From Labrys sp. WJW (GTDB taxonomy: Bacteria > Pseudomonadota > Alphaproteobacteria > Rhizobiales > Labraceae), in the NCBI RefSeq assembly GCF_001676615.1, contig NZ_LYXZ01000014.1:62001-126000 (forward strand): a stretch of DNA of 64,000 nt. Reading direction: 5' to 3'. Below the pieces are notes generated by a model, which saw only the letters and a program-made list of their open reading frames with translations, had not been told where the DNA came from and ran no database searches. This document shows, in pieces, positions 16,760 through 24,924 of this stretch. The stretch's first letter is position 1, and each line of letters begins with the position of its first letter. Position numbers and translations under genes: made by a program.

Positions 16760-18417
16760 TCTGCGGCCCCTTTCTTCTTGGGCTTGGCTGGGGCCGGCGC
16801 GGGGGCCGCCGGCTTCGGTTCCGGACGTTTGGCCGCCTCTTGAGCTGCCTCGTCTTTGGCGTCCTGCACGTCCTGCGGATCCGGATTCTCGTCCTGCGGG
16901 TCGGCGTATCCGGTCCCGGCCGGAACGGCGTTCGTCATGCCAACAGAGGAAACCCGGCGCGGGTCGCTGTCGAAGATGAATTTGCGCCGATCAGCATCGG
17001 CGTTTTCACGCTCGATATCGTCGTCAACGCCTTCCCTGTCACCGCCGCGCGCGGCAATGACGGAGGTGCGGCTCTTGAAGCCGGCGCGGACGGCTTTGAT
17101 ATCGGCCGTCACGTCGTTGTTCGGATCGATGTATTCCATGTGGGGCGGCAACCATTCGGTGTCGTCCTCAACGGAAAAATCGTCCTCGCCATCAAGTTCG
17201 TCGAGGTACCCGAATCCGATGCCGATTTCGGCCCACCACGCGACGATCGGCTCCAGCGCCTGCGGAATGATGGTGTTGGCCTGATACTGCGATACGCGAC
17301 GGCGGAAGTTCTGAATATCCGTGCGGACATTCGAGAAATTGCCCTTGGTGCAATCGCCAGTGAGGTAGGCATAGGGCACCCCAAGCGCCACCGACAGGTA
17401 CAGGGTGGTCCGGTACATGAACGGCTCGTACGATCCGCCGACGTCAGCCGGTTGGCTGAAATTCATCTTCTCGCCGCGGTTCAGTTCGACGATCGCACCC
17501 GGCTCGAGCGGGATATCGCCGTCTTCGTCCTCTTCGCCGTCGATCGGGCTATCTTCGCCCTGCTTCTCGACGAAACCGGCGTAGAGCGCAGCGGTCTTTT
17601 TTCGGTCGAGTTCGGCATCATCGTAGATGTCGAATATGAATGCGCGCACCATGGCGCGGGCCATCTTAGGCACGCCGCGGATTTGTCCGCCCTGGCGTCC
17701 GTCGAACACATGCAAGACGTCTTCCGCCGGCACGCGGGACCGGGTGTTCCCATCAGGCGGAAATTGCGTCTGCGTGTCGTCAGGGTGCACCCGCCAGAAG
17801 TGATAGGCGACACGCCGTCCGATCTTGTCGAATTCGATCCCCATGCGGATGACGTTTCCGCCTGGCAGATTGTCATTGTAGGCGAGGTCCAGCATTTCGG
17901 ACGGCAACACCTGAATCTGCATGGGGACGGTGCCGGGCATGTCATCGCGACGACGACGGCGACGCCGCACAAACACTTCGCCGGCTATATAAGCCTCGCG
18001 CACGATCTTCTCTTGCAGACCACTAAAGCCCGTCTGCCCATCGGCGTCGGCGCGACGGCACCAGCGCTTGAACTTCTTCTTGAGGGCCTTGCGCTTTTTG
18101 GGATCGGAGATCGCGAAATTAGGCGTGATGCCGTCGCCGACAGCCCAACCGGCCCAGACGTCGACCGCATTGCCGCACAGGCCATTGTTCTCGACGAGGA
18201 AGCGGGCGCGCTTTACCAGCGTGCGGCCGGCCGCCTGCAACGCAACGTTTACGTGAACGTGCGACGGCTGAAAATTCGCAAGACGTCGGCCGTAGCCAGC
18301 GCCTTCGAAGGAGGATGCCGAGCCAAGCGGGCCGAACGGGCGAAACGCGCCCGATGCGTCCATGACTCGCGGGTTCCTGCCGTCCAGGCCGACCCTATAG
18401 CGCGGCTTGGGCGTCAT
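16756..18417 (-). CDS. Phage portal protein (lambda B family)
   Basis: 553 aa. Recognisable lambda-portal phrases are RARFLVENNGLCGNAVDVWAGWAVGDGITP near the N-terminus, MLDLAYNDNLPGGNVIRMGIEFD, HVFDGRQGGQIRGVPKMARA, ALYAGFVEKQ, and the SVALGVPYAYLTGDCTKGNFSNVRTD clip/wing region. The C-terminus is a Pro/Ala/Lys-rich tail. It forms the dodecameric DNA gate. It overlaps the gpW-like and protease genes by 4 bp each, in the lambda order W-B-C. Confidence 0.92.
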   Translation of the reverse strand: MTPKPRYRVGLDGRNPRVMDASGAFRPFGPLGSASSFEGAGYGRRLANFQPSHVHVNVALQAAGRTLVKRARFLVENNGLCGNAVDVWAGWAVGDGITPNFAISDPKKRKALKKKFKRWCRRADADGQTGFSGLQEKIVREAYIAGEVFVRRRRRRRDDMPGTVPMQIQVLPSEMLDLAYNDNLPGGNVIRMGIEFDKIGRRVAYHFWRVHPDDTQTQFPPDGNTRSRVPAEDVLHVFDGRQGGQIRGVPKMARAMVRAFIFDIYDDAELDRKKTAALYAGFVEKQGEDSPIDGEEDEDGDIPLEPGAIVELNRGEKMNFSQPADVGGSYEPFMYRTTLYLSVALGVPYAYLTGDCTKGNFSNVRTDIQNFRRRVSQYQANTIIPQALEPIVAWWAEIGIGFGYLDELDGEDDFSVEDDTEWLPPHMEYIDPNNDVTADIKAVRAGFKSRTSVIAARGGDREGVDDDIERENADADRRKFIFDSDPRRVSSVGMTNAVPAGTGYADPQDENPDPQDVQDAKDEAAQEAAKRPEPKPAAPAPAPAKPKKKGAAE

Positions 18418-18632
18418 CCTAGTGCCTTCGATGTCTTGTGATAACGGATGCGGGACCGGCGGGTGCCCATCAGGTCAGCAATCGCAGACCTGATGTCATC
18501 AATGGCCGACTGCAGTTCGCCCATGTCCCGGTATTGGATCGATTTGTCACCGTGCCGGATAATCAGGACGCCCGAACGTTTGGCGCGGCGGAGCTTTCGC
18601 AGCTCCACCTGCAATTCTTCGAGCGTTTCCAT
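18414..18632 (-). CDS. gpW-like head-tail joining protein
   Basis: 72 aa, METLEELQVELRKLRRAKRSGVLIIRHGDKSIQYRD, then a helix LQSAIDDIRSAIADLMG. The helix-hairpin-helix pattern and its length match lambda gpW (68 aa), which fits under the portal to complete the head for tail joining. It sits between terminase large subunit and portal exactly as in lambda. Basic C-terminus (TRRSRIRYHKTSK). Confidence 0.75.
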   Translation of the reverse strand: METLEELQVELRKLRRAKRSGVLIIRHGDKSIQYRDMGELQSAIDDIRSAIADLMGTRRSRIRYHKTSKALG

Positions 18633-18638
18633 GGCGGC

Positions 18639-20570
18639 TCACATGTAGGTTGACCGGACGACGCGCCGCCCTCTCGATTTCGAGGCCTTTGGGGCCGGGA
18701 TGGGGGCCGGAACGGGCTCGGGAGTGCTGACGTCCGCCGTAGATTCCGGTTGCTGGGGCGTTCGGCCGTCGCGTTCGGCCTTCGCTACCCGTTCGGCGAC
18801 TTTCGCCGCCTGCTGATCCAGTTTCAGGCCCATGGAATAGAGGCCATGAAGCGCCGCATAGGCGTAGACACGGCAGTCAAGGGCTTCATTTCGCTTGCCA
18901 TCTTCCTTCCACCAGTACTTTTGCGGGAATCCGTTCCTGAACTTCGTTCGGATGACTTCCGCCGTCAGCTGATCGAAGTAAGCGGCATCCCGATTGCGCG
19001 GGAAATGGCATGCGCCGGCACCGGAAGCTGTGGCCCCGACGCGCTTGAGGCGCTTGTGAATGGTGTCTTTGGCGGCCGAGACGCCAACCATGTAGAAACT
19101 CGATCCCGTTTTCTTCGAGCGAGAGGCTTTGCGGGGCCAAATCTTGGCGTGGAACTGGTTTGAACCTTTAATGGCCCAAATTTTCCGCCTGGTCCGCTTG
19201 TCGCAGTACGCATAAACCCGGCTGGTGTTGCTGCCGCCAGTGTCAACGCAGGCTGCTTGGAGCCGCATGCCTTCCTCATAGCCGAGGTGGGGCCATGACG
19301 ACTGCAAGAGTTCGTCCAGGTCCTCCCAAACGCCGTCTTCCTCGGGGTCGCCGGGCAAGACGCGATATTCGAGAGACCACGATTCCTCACCTGCACCCCA
19401 GCCGACGATCTCCGCTTCAAGGCGATCCGGCTGAACGTCAACGCCGCCAGTGATGACAGCGATACGGACCGGCACTTCGTTGCCCCAATCCTCGACGAGC
19501 TTAACGAGGCCCTCGGAATCAACGCGCTCGACCGCCTCTTCCCATTCCTCGCCAAGCACGGTGTTCACGAACACCTGCAGCAGCGCAGGATCCGGCCGCC
19601 CGTCGTCGCCGTGGCAAGCCTGAAAGTCTCGCGCGCAATCGGCCCATGACTGCCAGGGGCTGTACAGCGAACTGATGTGGTAGGATCGAAGGCCCGGCCG
19701 CGTCGACTCGGCGGTTGGGATCCATTCGCCCTTGGCCATCAGCGGCGATTTGCGGTGTTCCGCGTGCGGATGGTCGCAGAACTTGCACCGGAACTGTGCG
19801 AGGTCCGGACGTCCCTTCGGCCACTTGATCTGCTTCCAAGTGAACGGCTGCATTTCGCCGCAATTGTCGCAAGGGACGTTGAAATAGCGCTGATCGCCTT
19901 CGCGGAACGCCTTGCCGATGCGGCTGAAACCAGCAACACCGGGCGTCGACAGCATGAAGATCTTGCGCCGGACGAAGTTTGCCGTGCGCTTGATAGCCAG
20001 CCAGACGGGGTCGCCTTCCTGATCGACGTTCAACGGATACGCGTCCACCTCGTCTAGGATGAGGTAGCGGATCGACATCGAACGCAGCGCCGAAGCCGAG
20101 TTCGCGCCGGTCAGAATCAGGATGCCGCCCGGGTACTCCTTCTCAAACATGGTGTTTGAAGAGTCCCGAGAGCGGGCCGGGCCGATGCGCTCGGACAGCG
20201 CCGGGCTGTCCGCAATCATGGGATCAAGGCGGGCTTTCGAGAACCGCTTGACCATCTTATCGGTGGGCATCACGTACAGCGCCGGGGCTGGGCTGTGATG
20301 GATGCAGTAGCCGACCAGATTGAAGCCGGCCTCGGACATGCCGATTTGGGCGCCCTTCATGACCACCGTCTGTTCAACGGTAGAATATGAGGACTGGTTG
20401 TCCATGATTTCGCGCAGGTAGGGCGTGCGCGCCGTCCGCCACTTGCCAGGCTCTGCCGAGCCCTTGGACGACAAATAGCGGTGTTCGTCAGCCCATTCGC
20501 TGACGGTGTACGGCGGGTCGGGTTGCTGTGACTCCAGCAACACCGCCTCGCACCGATATGCGCCCTCCAT
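18639..20570 (-). CDS. Terminase large subunit (lambda GpA family)
   Basis: 643 aa. GpA-family motifs: WADEHRYLSSKGSAEPGKWRTARTPYLREIM, the adenine/Walker-like QTVVMKGAQIGMSEAG region, the Walker-B-type LILDEVDAYP, the zinc-like segment CDNCGEMQPF with CKFCDHPH, and the nuclease domain with GGVDVQPDRLEAEIVGWG. The enzyme cuts concatemeric DNA and powers packaging. Its ATG overlaps the small-subunit stop (TAATG), giving coupled synthesis. A Pro-rich C-terminal tail is longer than usual. Confidence 0.93.
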   Translation of the reverse strand: MEGAYRCEAVLLESQQPDPPYTVSEWADEHRYLSSKGSAEPGKWRTARTPYLREIMDNQSSYSTVEQTVVMKGAQIGMSEAGFNLVGYCIHHSPAPALYVMPTDKMVKRFSKARLDPMIADSPALSERIGPARSRDSSNTMFEKEYPGGILILTGANSASALRSMSIRYLILDEVDAYPLNVDQEGDPVWLAIKRTANFVRRKIFMLSTPGVAGFSRIGKAFREGDQRYFNVPCDNCGEMQPFTWKQIKWPKGRPDLAQFRCKFCDHPHAEHRKSPLMAKGEWIPTAESTRPGLRSYHISSLYSPWQSWADCARDFQACHGDDGRPDPALLQVFVNTVLGEEWEEAVERVDSEGLVKLVEDWGNEVPVRIAVITGGVDVQPDRLEAEIVGWGAGEESWSLEYRVLPGDPEEDGVWEDLDELLQSSWPHLGYEEGMRLQAACVDTGGSNTSRVYAYCDKRTRRKIWAIKGSNQFHAKIWPRKASRSKKTGSSFYMVGVSAAKDTIHKRLKRVGATASGAGACHFPRNRDAAYFDQLTAEVIRTKFRNGFPQKYWWKEDGKRNEALDCRVYAYAALHGLYSMGLKLDQQAAKVAERVAKAERDGRTPQQPESTADVSTPEPVPAPIPAPKASKSRGRRVVRSTYM

Positions 20571-21106
20571 TATGTGGACGCGGACGGATTCGGTATGCCC
20601 GGCACGGTCGGCCGCGTGTTCGAAATCTCAATCAGCTGATCGCGCACGCAGCGGTCAAGGGACGCCATTACGGCTTTGGCATCGGCTCCGACATCGCCGG
20701 CAATCTCTTGCCCGTAGCGATTGGCGAAGTTCAGCCATTTGTCACGGATCAAACGCGAAAAGTTGGCAAGCGCCAATTCAACGTCCGCCTTGTGGACGGT
20801 CTCGCCGCGGCGCTTCTTCAACTCTTCCTCAAGCAAGGCGATCTGCAGTGACTTTTCTTCGACCTTGAGGTCGTCGAAATCCTGCGCGGCCTTCTTGGAC
20901 CGCCGCGGCGTCGCGACTGTCGGCGGCCGCCCACGCCCTCGCACCTTTGACAAATCGCGTGTCGAGTTCCAGCGGTCGACCTGTGTGTCAGGGTCGATCA
21001 AGCCGTCAGCACCGACGATAACGCGCCCGCTTTTGACGGCCTTGTGAATGGCCGTGGGGCTGACGCCCACCAGCTTGGCGAACTGCGACGAATTCAGCCC
21101 CGGCAT
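20570..21106 (-). CDS. Terminase small subunit (Nu1-like)
   Basis: 178 aa. N-terminal winged-HTH: LNSSQFAKLVGVSPTAIHKAVKSGRVIV, then an arginine/proline linker GRGRPPTVATPRRSKKAAQ, then a long helix with LQIALLEEELKKRRGETV and a terminase-binding C-terminus. Fits lambda Nu1, which binds the packaging site and recruits GpA. The cos/pac sites it recognises should lie close to this gene, possibly in the intergenic stretch on its upstream side (21.1 kb). Divergent from the DUF3489 gene. Confidence 0.85.
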   Translation of the reverse strand: MPGLNSSQFAKLVGVSPTAIHKAVKSGRVIVGADGLIDPDTQVDRWNSTRDLSKVRGRGRPPTVATPRRSKKAAQDFDDLKVEEKSLQIALLEEELKKRRGETVHKADVELALANFSRLIRDKWLNFANRYGQEIAGDVGADAKAVMASLDRCVRDQLIEISNTRPTVPGIPNPSAST

Positions 21107-21129
21107 TTCCTGATCATTTCCAATGCTTT

Positions 21130-21144
21130 AGTGCACATTGCACT
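21130..21144. promoter_or_regulatory. AGTGCA-CAT-TGCACT inverted repeat (site 1)
   Basis: A perfect 6-bp inverted repeat AGTGCA/TGCACT with 3-bp centre. It lies in the divergent gap between terminase small subunit and DUF3489 gene. A related AGTGCAT/ATGCACT repeat is near 29.93 kb, both next to a CTTTAGTGCA sequence. It overlaps the ACTATAC-type operator by a few bases. Confidence 0.5.
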
Positions 21145-21160
21145 ATACGGGACGTATAAT
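21142..21160 (+). promoter_or_regulatory. ACTATAC-family operator 1 overlapping a -10 box
   Basis: ACTATACGGGACGTATAAT is the same 19-bp palindrome found upstream of two leftward small-gene operons, here with one arm mismatch giving TATAAT, a perfect -10 hexamer. It lies ~60 bp upstream of the DUF3489 start and should drive that gene. The -35 is poor. Confidence 0.65.
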
Positions 21161-21218
21161 GTTTGATATGGTCCGGATCATCAGCAACGGGGCCAACGCC
21201 CCATCAATGGAGCCCGCC

Positions 21219-21842
21219 ATGAAGTCGCATTCCGTGAAGTCCAACGCCAAGCGCGCCGCCCGCAAGCTGTATGAGAATATCCCCGGCATCTGGCCGATTG
21301 AGCCGGTGCAGGCTGGTGACAGCGGGCAGTGGTATCCGGCTATTTCAGCGCCCGAGGATTTGCGGGAACGACTGATCGCCAATGGCGTCGACCAAATCGC
21401 CATCATCCAGTGGCAGGCCCCGGCCGATGGCGTGCAGAAGACGCCGATTGCGATGGCCGAAGCCGGGCCGGAAATGCAAACGCGCGAGACGATGCTCGTC
21501 ACCACGGCCAAGCCGAAAAGCAAGCTTCGCACGGTGTTTGAATCGATCCCGCCGCATGTCCCGTCGACCCGCGATGAAATCCTTGCCCGTCGCGAAGAGC
21601 GCCGCCAGCGTCACTCCGCCAAGGCAGAAGCCGAGGCAGCAGCGCCGAAGGTCGACAAGAACACGATGGTGCTTGATCTGATCCGCAGGCCCGAAGGTGC
21701 GACGACGGACGAAATCACGGCGGCAACGAACTGGCTCAAGCACAGCGTGCGGCGGTTCATTTCCGTGGCGAACTCAAAACACAAGATGGGCATCATCGGC
21801 CGCCGCGAAGGCAAGGTCAGCCGGTACCGTATCCCCGCCTGA
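21219..21842 (+). CDS. DUF3489-domain phage protein
   Basis: About 207 aa from MKSHSVKSNAKRAARKLYE, chosen because GGAG precedes it. The C-terminus (NTMVLDLIRRPEGATTDEITAATNWLKHSVRRFI) is the DUF3489 winged-HTH module, often seen as a small regulatory or DNA-binding domain in alphaproteobacteria and phages. The N-terminal half is unrecognised. It is the only rightward gene in this part and stands alone between an ACTATAC operator and a terminator. Confidence 0.75.
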   Translation: MKSHSVKSNAKRAARKLYENIPGIWPIEPVQAGDSGQWYPAISAPEDLRERLIANGVDQIAIIQWQAPADGVQKTPIAMAEAGPEMQTRETMLVTTAKPKSKLRTVFESIPPHVPSTRDEILARREERRQRHSAKAEAEAAAPKVDKNTMVLDLIRRPEGATTDEITAATNWLKHSVRRFISVANSKHKMGIIGRREGKVSRYRIPA

Positions 21843-21864
21843 CGTCAGCGCCAGGACTGCCAAG

Positions 21865-21891
21865 AGCCGCTCCGAAAGGGGCGGCTTTTTT
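21865..21891 (+). terminator. Terminator after the DUF3489 gene
   Basis: AGCCGCTCC/GGGGCGGCT stem with GAAA loop followed by six T on the plus strand, 23 bp after the stop. Isolates this single-gene transcript from the leftward gpZ-like gene beyond. Confidence 0.9.
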
Positions 21892-22129
21892 GCGATCCGA
21901 TCCCCGAAAGCCGAAAAACGGGATTTTCGGGCCGGGGCATTTTTTAACCCAAACCAGAGGCCACCCTCTAGCGAAGGCTTGCGGGCGGCGTTACCCGCAC
22001 CCCGCGCCCCGCCTCGGAAGTACCTTCGGGGGGATAGGGGTGGGGGGTGGGGGTGCCGTCGCCGATGGGCTGGGGAGGCCCGCAGAGGGGCTTTGCGACG
22101 TCAGGCGCTGGGGTCGAGGCCATGAGATA

Positions 22130-22699
22130 TCATGCCCGCCCTGCGCCTCCTGGGCCTGCTACAGCGCGGTCAAGCTGACGCTTCACATTCACCTCTAGGC
22201 GTTCCTTGCCATAGGTGATGAGTACCCGCTCCACGGCGTGCTCTGTCATGACTTGGGCTATGCCTGCACCGAAGTGCGCCTCAAGGGCGTTGTGCCTACC
22301 CGACTTCTCATTGTAGCCGCGGGTATTGGTGAAGACATTTCCGCCCAAACTGTCCACCACGAATGCATGTGGATAGAATTGAGCCTTGCCCCAGATGACA
22401 GCGCCGACGCCTTTGGCGTTCTGGTGTGCGCCAAAGTGCTTCGTGTTGATAGGCCTGCCTGACCCTACTACCGTGGCTTTGAGTGTGGCCGGTGTTGACC
22501 ACGGCCTGATGTCCAGGCCTCGCTCTACCACTGCGGTGGGCAGCGATGATTCCTTGCGAACGACTTGCACGCTTTTCCGGCGCGTCTGCCGGGCGGTGTC
22601 GTTTACTGCGGTCGAAAGCCCCTGCTTGATGCGTTCGGGGCTAAGGCGGGAAGCGAATTCTTCGACGGCGCTCGCTGTGCCATCGATGTAGAGACGCAT
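22130..22699 (-). CDS. gpZ-like minor tail protein
   Basis: 189 aa from MRLYIDGTASAVEEFASR; GAGG lies ~7 bp upstream. The core AVNDTARQTRRKSVQVVRKESSLPTAVVERGLDIRPWST and GHxx-type AHFGAGIAQVMTEHAVERV match the prophage minor-tail-protein Z family (gpZ/tail terminator-like). It is displaced from the rest of the tail genes by the DUF3489 gene, in the leftward small-gene region; gpZ usually sits near head-tail joining genes. Upstream (22714-22741) is a terminator, so the promoter must be very close. Confidence 0.65.
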   Translation of the reverse strand: MRLYIDGTASAVEEFASRLSPERIKQGLSTAVNDTARQTRRKSVQVVRKESSLPTAVVERGLDIRPWSTPATLKATVVGSGRPINTKHFGAHQNAKGVGAVIWGKAQFYPHAFVVDSLGGNVFTNTRGYNEKSGRHNALEAHFGAGIAQVMTEHAVERVLITYGKERLEVNVKRQLDRAVAGPGGAGRA

Positions 22700-22713
22700 T
22701 GCCAAGCCTCAAA

Positions 22714-22741
22714 GAAAAACCCGCCCTTGCGGGGCGGGTTC
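22714..22741 (-). terminator. Terminator of the 22.9-23.6 kb gene
   Basis: On the minus strand, CCCGCCC/GGGCGGG with loop CGCA is followed by TTTTTC. It ends transcripts coming from the regulator-like gene to its right and lies 15 bp before the gpZ-like start. Confidence 0.8.
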
Positions 22742-22884
22742 AGCAGCGGGGGACCGAGACGAGGGCGCCGCTATGTGTCGGGCTCCGCTAAGGCTTTTGG
22801 CCTCTCCAAGTCCCCGGCGCACTGCGGCACGCTGGGGAAATCTGGTCAAAAAACGTGCACCTGTCAAAGGGAATTTTCAAAACG

Positions 22885-23643
22885 TCAATTCGTTTGCGTC
22901 GTTGCGTATGCTTGCGGGTTTTTGGCGGCTCGCCTCTCGGCTTTCTCACGCCGCCGTTCGGCCCATGACTTCCGCTTTTCGTTCTGTTGATTCGACCACG
23001 ACAGGTCGCGGGCTGCCGGGTTGTCCGTGGGCCGGGGGCCTGGTGCGATGTATTTCCCGATGCGGTGGCGCTCGCTGTCGGTGTTCGGGTTGGGCAAGTT
23101 CCAGTTGTCTGCCAGGCGGTTGAGGCCTTGGCGCAGGCGCTTGATACGTCGAGTTCCACCGGCCCTGTCATCGTATCCGCAGACGCTGAGAACGAGAGAG
23201 CCGAGGGGCGTCAATCCAACTGGCCCAAGCACGGGTTCACGGGCATAGCCCTCTTGCCGCTCGACCTGAAAGGGCACTTCCGTTTGCAGTGGCATGGCAA
23301 GGCCGGTTGCCAGTAGCAGCGACCACAGCTGCTTGCGTGCATCGACCCCGGTATCGAGCCCGCCGCCGCCGCCCTTGGCTTCGCCATAGGACGCGGTCAC
23401 GCTGGGCAGGTGAATGGCACGACGAAACACCTTGGCCAGCAGGATCCCGGCTTCGTATTCCCGTGACGTGATCATGCGTCGCCGGGCGTAGCTGTCCAAG
23501 ACGGTGGGTTCCAGCAGGTTCACGCCGTACGTGAGAACCATTCCCCCGTTGCTGACGTCACGGGGCACGATGGCATGCGGTGATTTCTGAGTGCGGGCCG
23601 GTGAGCCCATATCGACGTCTACGGCTGAATCTGTCGCTGCCAT
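22885..23643 (-). CDS. Unknown phage protein with DUF6456-like C-terminal half
   Basis: 252 aa from MAATDSAVDVDMGSPART; the operator at 23682 overlaps the longer in-frame start, so this start is preferred. The region MITSREYEAGILLAKVFRRAIHLPSVTASYGEAK and the later LGSLVLSVCGYDDRAGGTRRIKRLRQGLNRLADNW resemble the layout of DUF6456 proteins (alphaproteobacterial DNA-binding-like regulators). The C-terminus is strongly basic (NEKRKSWAERRREKAERRAAKN). It borders the GTAACG repeat array. Could be a regulator or replication/origin-binding protein; this is inference. Confidence 0.4.
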   Translation of the reverse strand: MAATDSAVDVDMGSPARTQKSPHAIVPRDVSNGGMVLTYGVNLLEPTVLDSYARRRMITSREYEAGILLAKVFRRAIHLPSVTASYGEAKGGGGGLDTGVDARKQLWSLLLATGLAMPLQTEVPFQVERQEGYAREPVLGPVGLTPLGSLVLSVCGYDDRAGGTRRIKRLRQGLNRLADNWNLPNPNTDSERHRIGKYIAPGPRPTDNPAARDLSWSNQQNEKRKSWAERRREKAERRAAKNPQAYATTQTN

Positions 23644-23681
23644 GGTTGCCCCTGATTTGCTGGGGCCGAATATATCGATGC

Positions 23682-23695
23682 GCAAACGTATTTGC
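23682..23695 (-). promoter_or_regulatory. TTTGCA-family operator B1 in promoter of the regulator-like gene
   Basis: Minus-strand TTGACG (-35) is followed by TTTTGCAAATACGTTTGC, a near-perfect GCAAA/TTTGC palindrome. The same arrangement, TTGACA plus TTTTGCAAATATGTTTGC, occurs upstream of the tRNA-Met/RNA locus. No good -10 is evident. Confidence 0.65.
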
Positions 23696-23759
23696 AAAAC
23701 GTCAATAAAAGCCCGAGGGCAGGATTAGCGCCGCGCATGAAAATCAATGACTTAGGCCC

Positions 23760-24059
23760 GTAACGATCCGAAAAGCCCCGTTACGGGGGTCGTTACAATG
23801 ATCGTTACACCTCTAAGCTACTGATATATATATTATATTATATGATTATATATATAGATGTAACGATGTAACGGCGTGATGACGTCGCATATGCGCGCTA
23901 CGGGCGTGTGGGCGCGTGCATCGTGTGCGTGTCTGCATATGGGTATTTTTCCGCGTTACAGCGTTACACTTCGCTGCTAATCACGATTTTTTCTTGCGAT
24001 TTCATCGAGTTAAGGGCGTAACGATCCGTGTAACGGAGGGTGTAACGATTGGCGTAACG
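23760..24059. other. Iteron-like GTAACG repeat array with AT-rich island (candidate origin)
   Basis: No gene is visible from 23,644 to 24,077. Twelve exact GTAACG/CGTTAC hexamers occur: starts at 23760, 23779, 23791, 23803, 23860, 23868, 23954, 23962, 24018, 24030, 24042 and 24054. Groups are phased at exactly 12 bp (23779/91/803; 24018/30/42/54) and two pairs at 8 bp. Between 23821 and 23857 lies a nearly pure A/T stretch of ~37 bp. Phased iterons plus an AT-rich unwinding-like element are hallmarks of replication origins; a cooperative operator array is the alternative. Confidence 0.6.
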
Positions 24060-24077
24060 GGCGCGCGTGGGCTGGAT

Positions 24078-24422
24078 TCAGGCCGGTTTCGGCCCCGCCA
24101 TGACACGGTAATACAGCGGCTCGAACGGCAGGGAATCCATGGTGACGACGGTGCGCCATTCCCCATTCCACAAATGCGCGCCTGATATCCAGTAGCCGGA
24201 CGCGGGAACTGCGCTGGCCTTTCCAGCGACGATAAACGAGTAATCGCCGCCATTGCCTGCGGCATCGGTGAGCCTGTCCATGGTGCTATCGTCGAGGCGC
24301 TGCCAAGCGGTCTCTTCCACCGCCTTGACCATCGCCTCGACGCGCCGACGCGACAGGGCAGGCATGCCGAGTGCGGCGCGGATGGCAGCAAGTCGTTCGT
24401 CGGTGATGGCCACGGCACTCAC
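24078..24422 (-). CDS. Phage hypothetical protein
   Basis: 114 aa using GTG at 24422 (GTGA overlap with the upstream stop). An N-terminal helical part (AITDERLAAIRAALGMPALSRRRVEAMVKA) is followed by a beta-rich C-terminal half (YSFIVAGKASAVPASGYWI). No family recognised. It is the last gene of the small-gene operon and ends 19 bp from the GTAACG array. Confidence 0.45.
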   Translation of the reverse strand: MSAVAITDERLAAIRAALGMPALSRRRVEAMVKAVEETAWQRLDDSTMDRLTDAAGNGGDYSFIVAGKASAVPASGYWISGAHLWNGEWRTVVTMDSLPFEPLYYRVMAGPKPA

Positions 24423-24682
24423 CTCCGGTTGGCTGACGCCTCTCGCAAAACAGCGAGACGCCTCGACACCTCGTCGGCGATTTGTTCGGCACTGCCCCAA
24501 AAAGCGACCTCTTTGGCCTCTTCTTGCACATTGCGCACGACTTTCTCGACTGTCCTGTCAGGCACCCCGGCAGCAAGCGCCACTTGAACGGAGACGCTCA
24601 TCTTTTTCCAAGGCTCGATAGCCTGCCGCACAAACGAGCCGCCCACTGCCATTGACAAGGATATCATGTTGTCTTTGGTCAT
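24419..24682 (-). CDS. Phage hypothetical protein
   Basis: 87 aa from MTKDNMISLSMAVGGSFVRQ at 24682, which overlaps the upstream stop as ATGA. Mostly helical, with VQVALAAGVPDRTVEKVVRNVQEEAKEVAFW. It may be an accessory regulator; no confident family. Coupled to both neighbours by 4-bp overlaps. Confidence 0.45.
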   Translation of the reverse strand: MTKDNMISLSMAVGGSFVRQAIEPWKKMSVSVQVALAAGVPDRTVEKVVRNVQEEAKEVAFWGSAEQIADEVSRRLAVLREASANRR

Positions 24683-24924
24683 TCCGTCCCCCTTACTTTC
24701 TGATCTGCACGGGCATTGTCGACGCCAGCAGCCCACTGGACGTACGCTTTGCTGCCGGGTGGAAAAAGGTGATTAGGCTCGTCTGGCATCGAATAACCAA
24801 CGGCGTAAGCGTTGCCACCGCCCCCCATGCCTCGATACTTCTCAACATCGGGCCGCATTTCACGAAGCTGGTCGTAGACCTGCTGATGCATTGCATTCTT
24901 GAAGCGGCGTCGGCGGATTTTCAT
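24679..24924 (-). CDS. Small phage protein, Rmf/CrpP-like
   Basis: 81 aa, basic N-terminus (MKIRRRRFKNAMHQQVYDQ), then NAYAVGYSMPDEPNHLFPPGSKAYVQWAAGVDNARADQ. The spacing A-Y-x2-G, N-x3-PPGSxxxxxWxxG is close to the ribosome modulation factor/CrpP-type fold found in many phages. Rmf binds and inactivates ribosomes; CrpP was proposed as a fluoroquinolone-modifying protein, which remains disputed. The role here is unknown. Coupled by 4-bp overlaps. Confidence 0.45.
   Translation of the reverse strand: MKIRRRRFKNAMHQQVYDQLREMRPDVEKYRGMGGGGNAYAVGYSMPDEPNHLFPPGSKAYVQWAAGVDNARADQKVRGTE

Noticed and set aside
16840..18441. 533-aa plus-strand ORF
   Set aside because: Antisense of the portal gene; portal has clear lambda-family motifs.
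23760..24059. CRISPR array
   Set aside because: Repeats are 6 bp hexamers in both orientations with 2-6 bp between them, unlike CRISPR repeats and spacers; no cas genes in the window.
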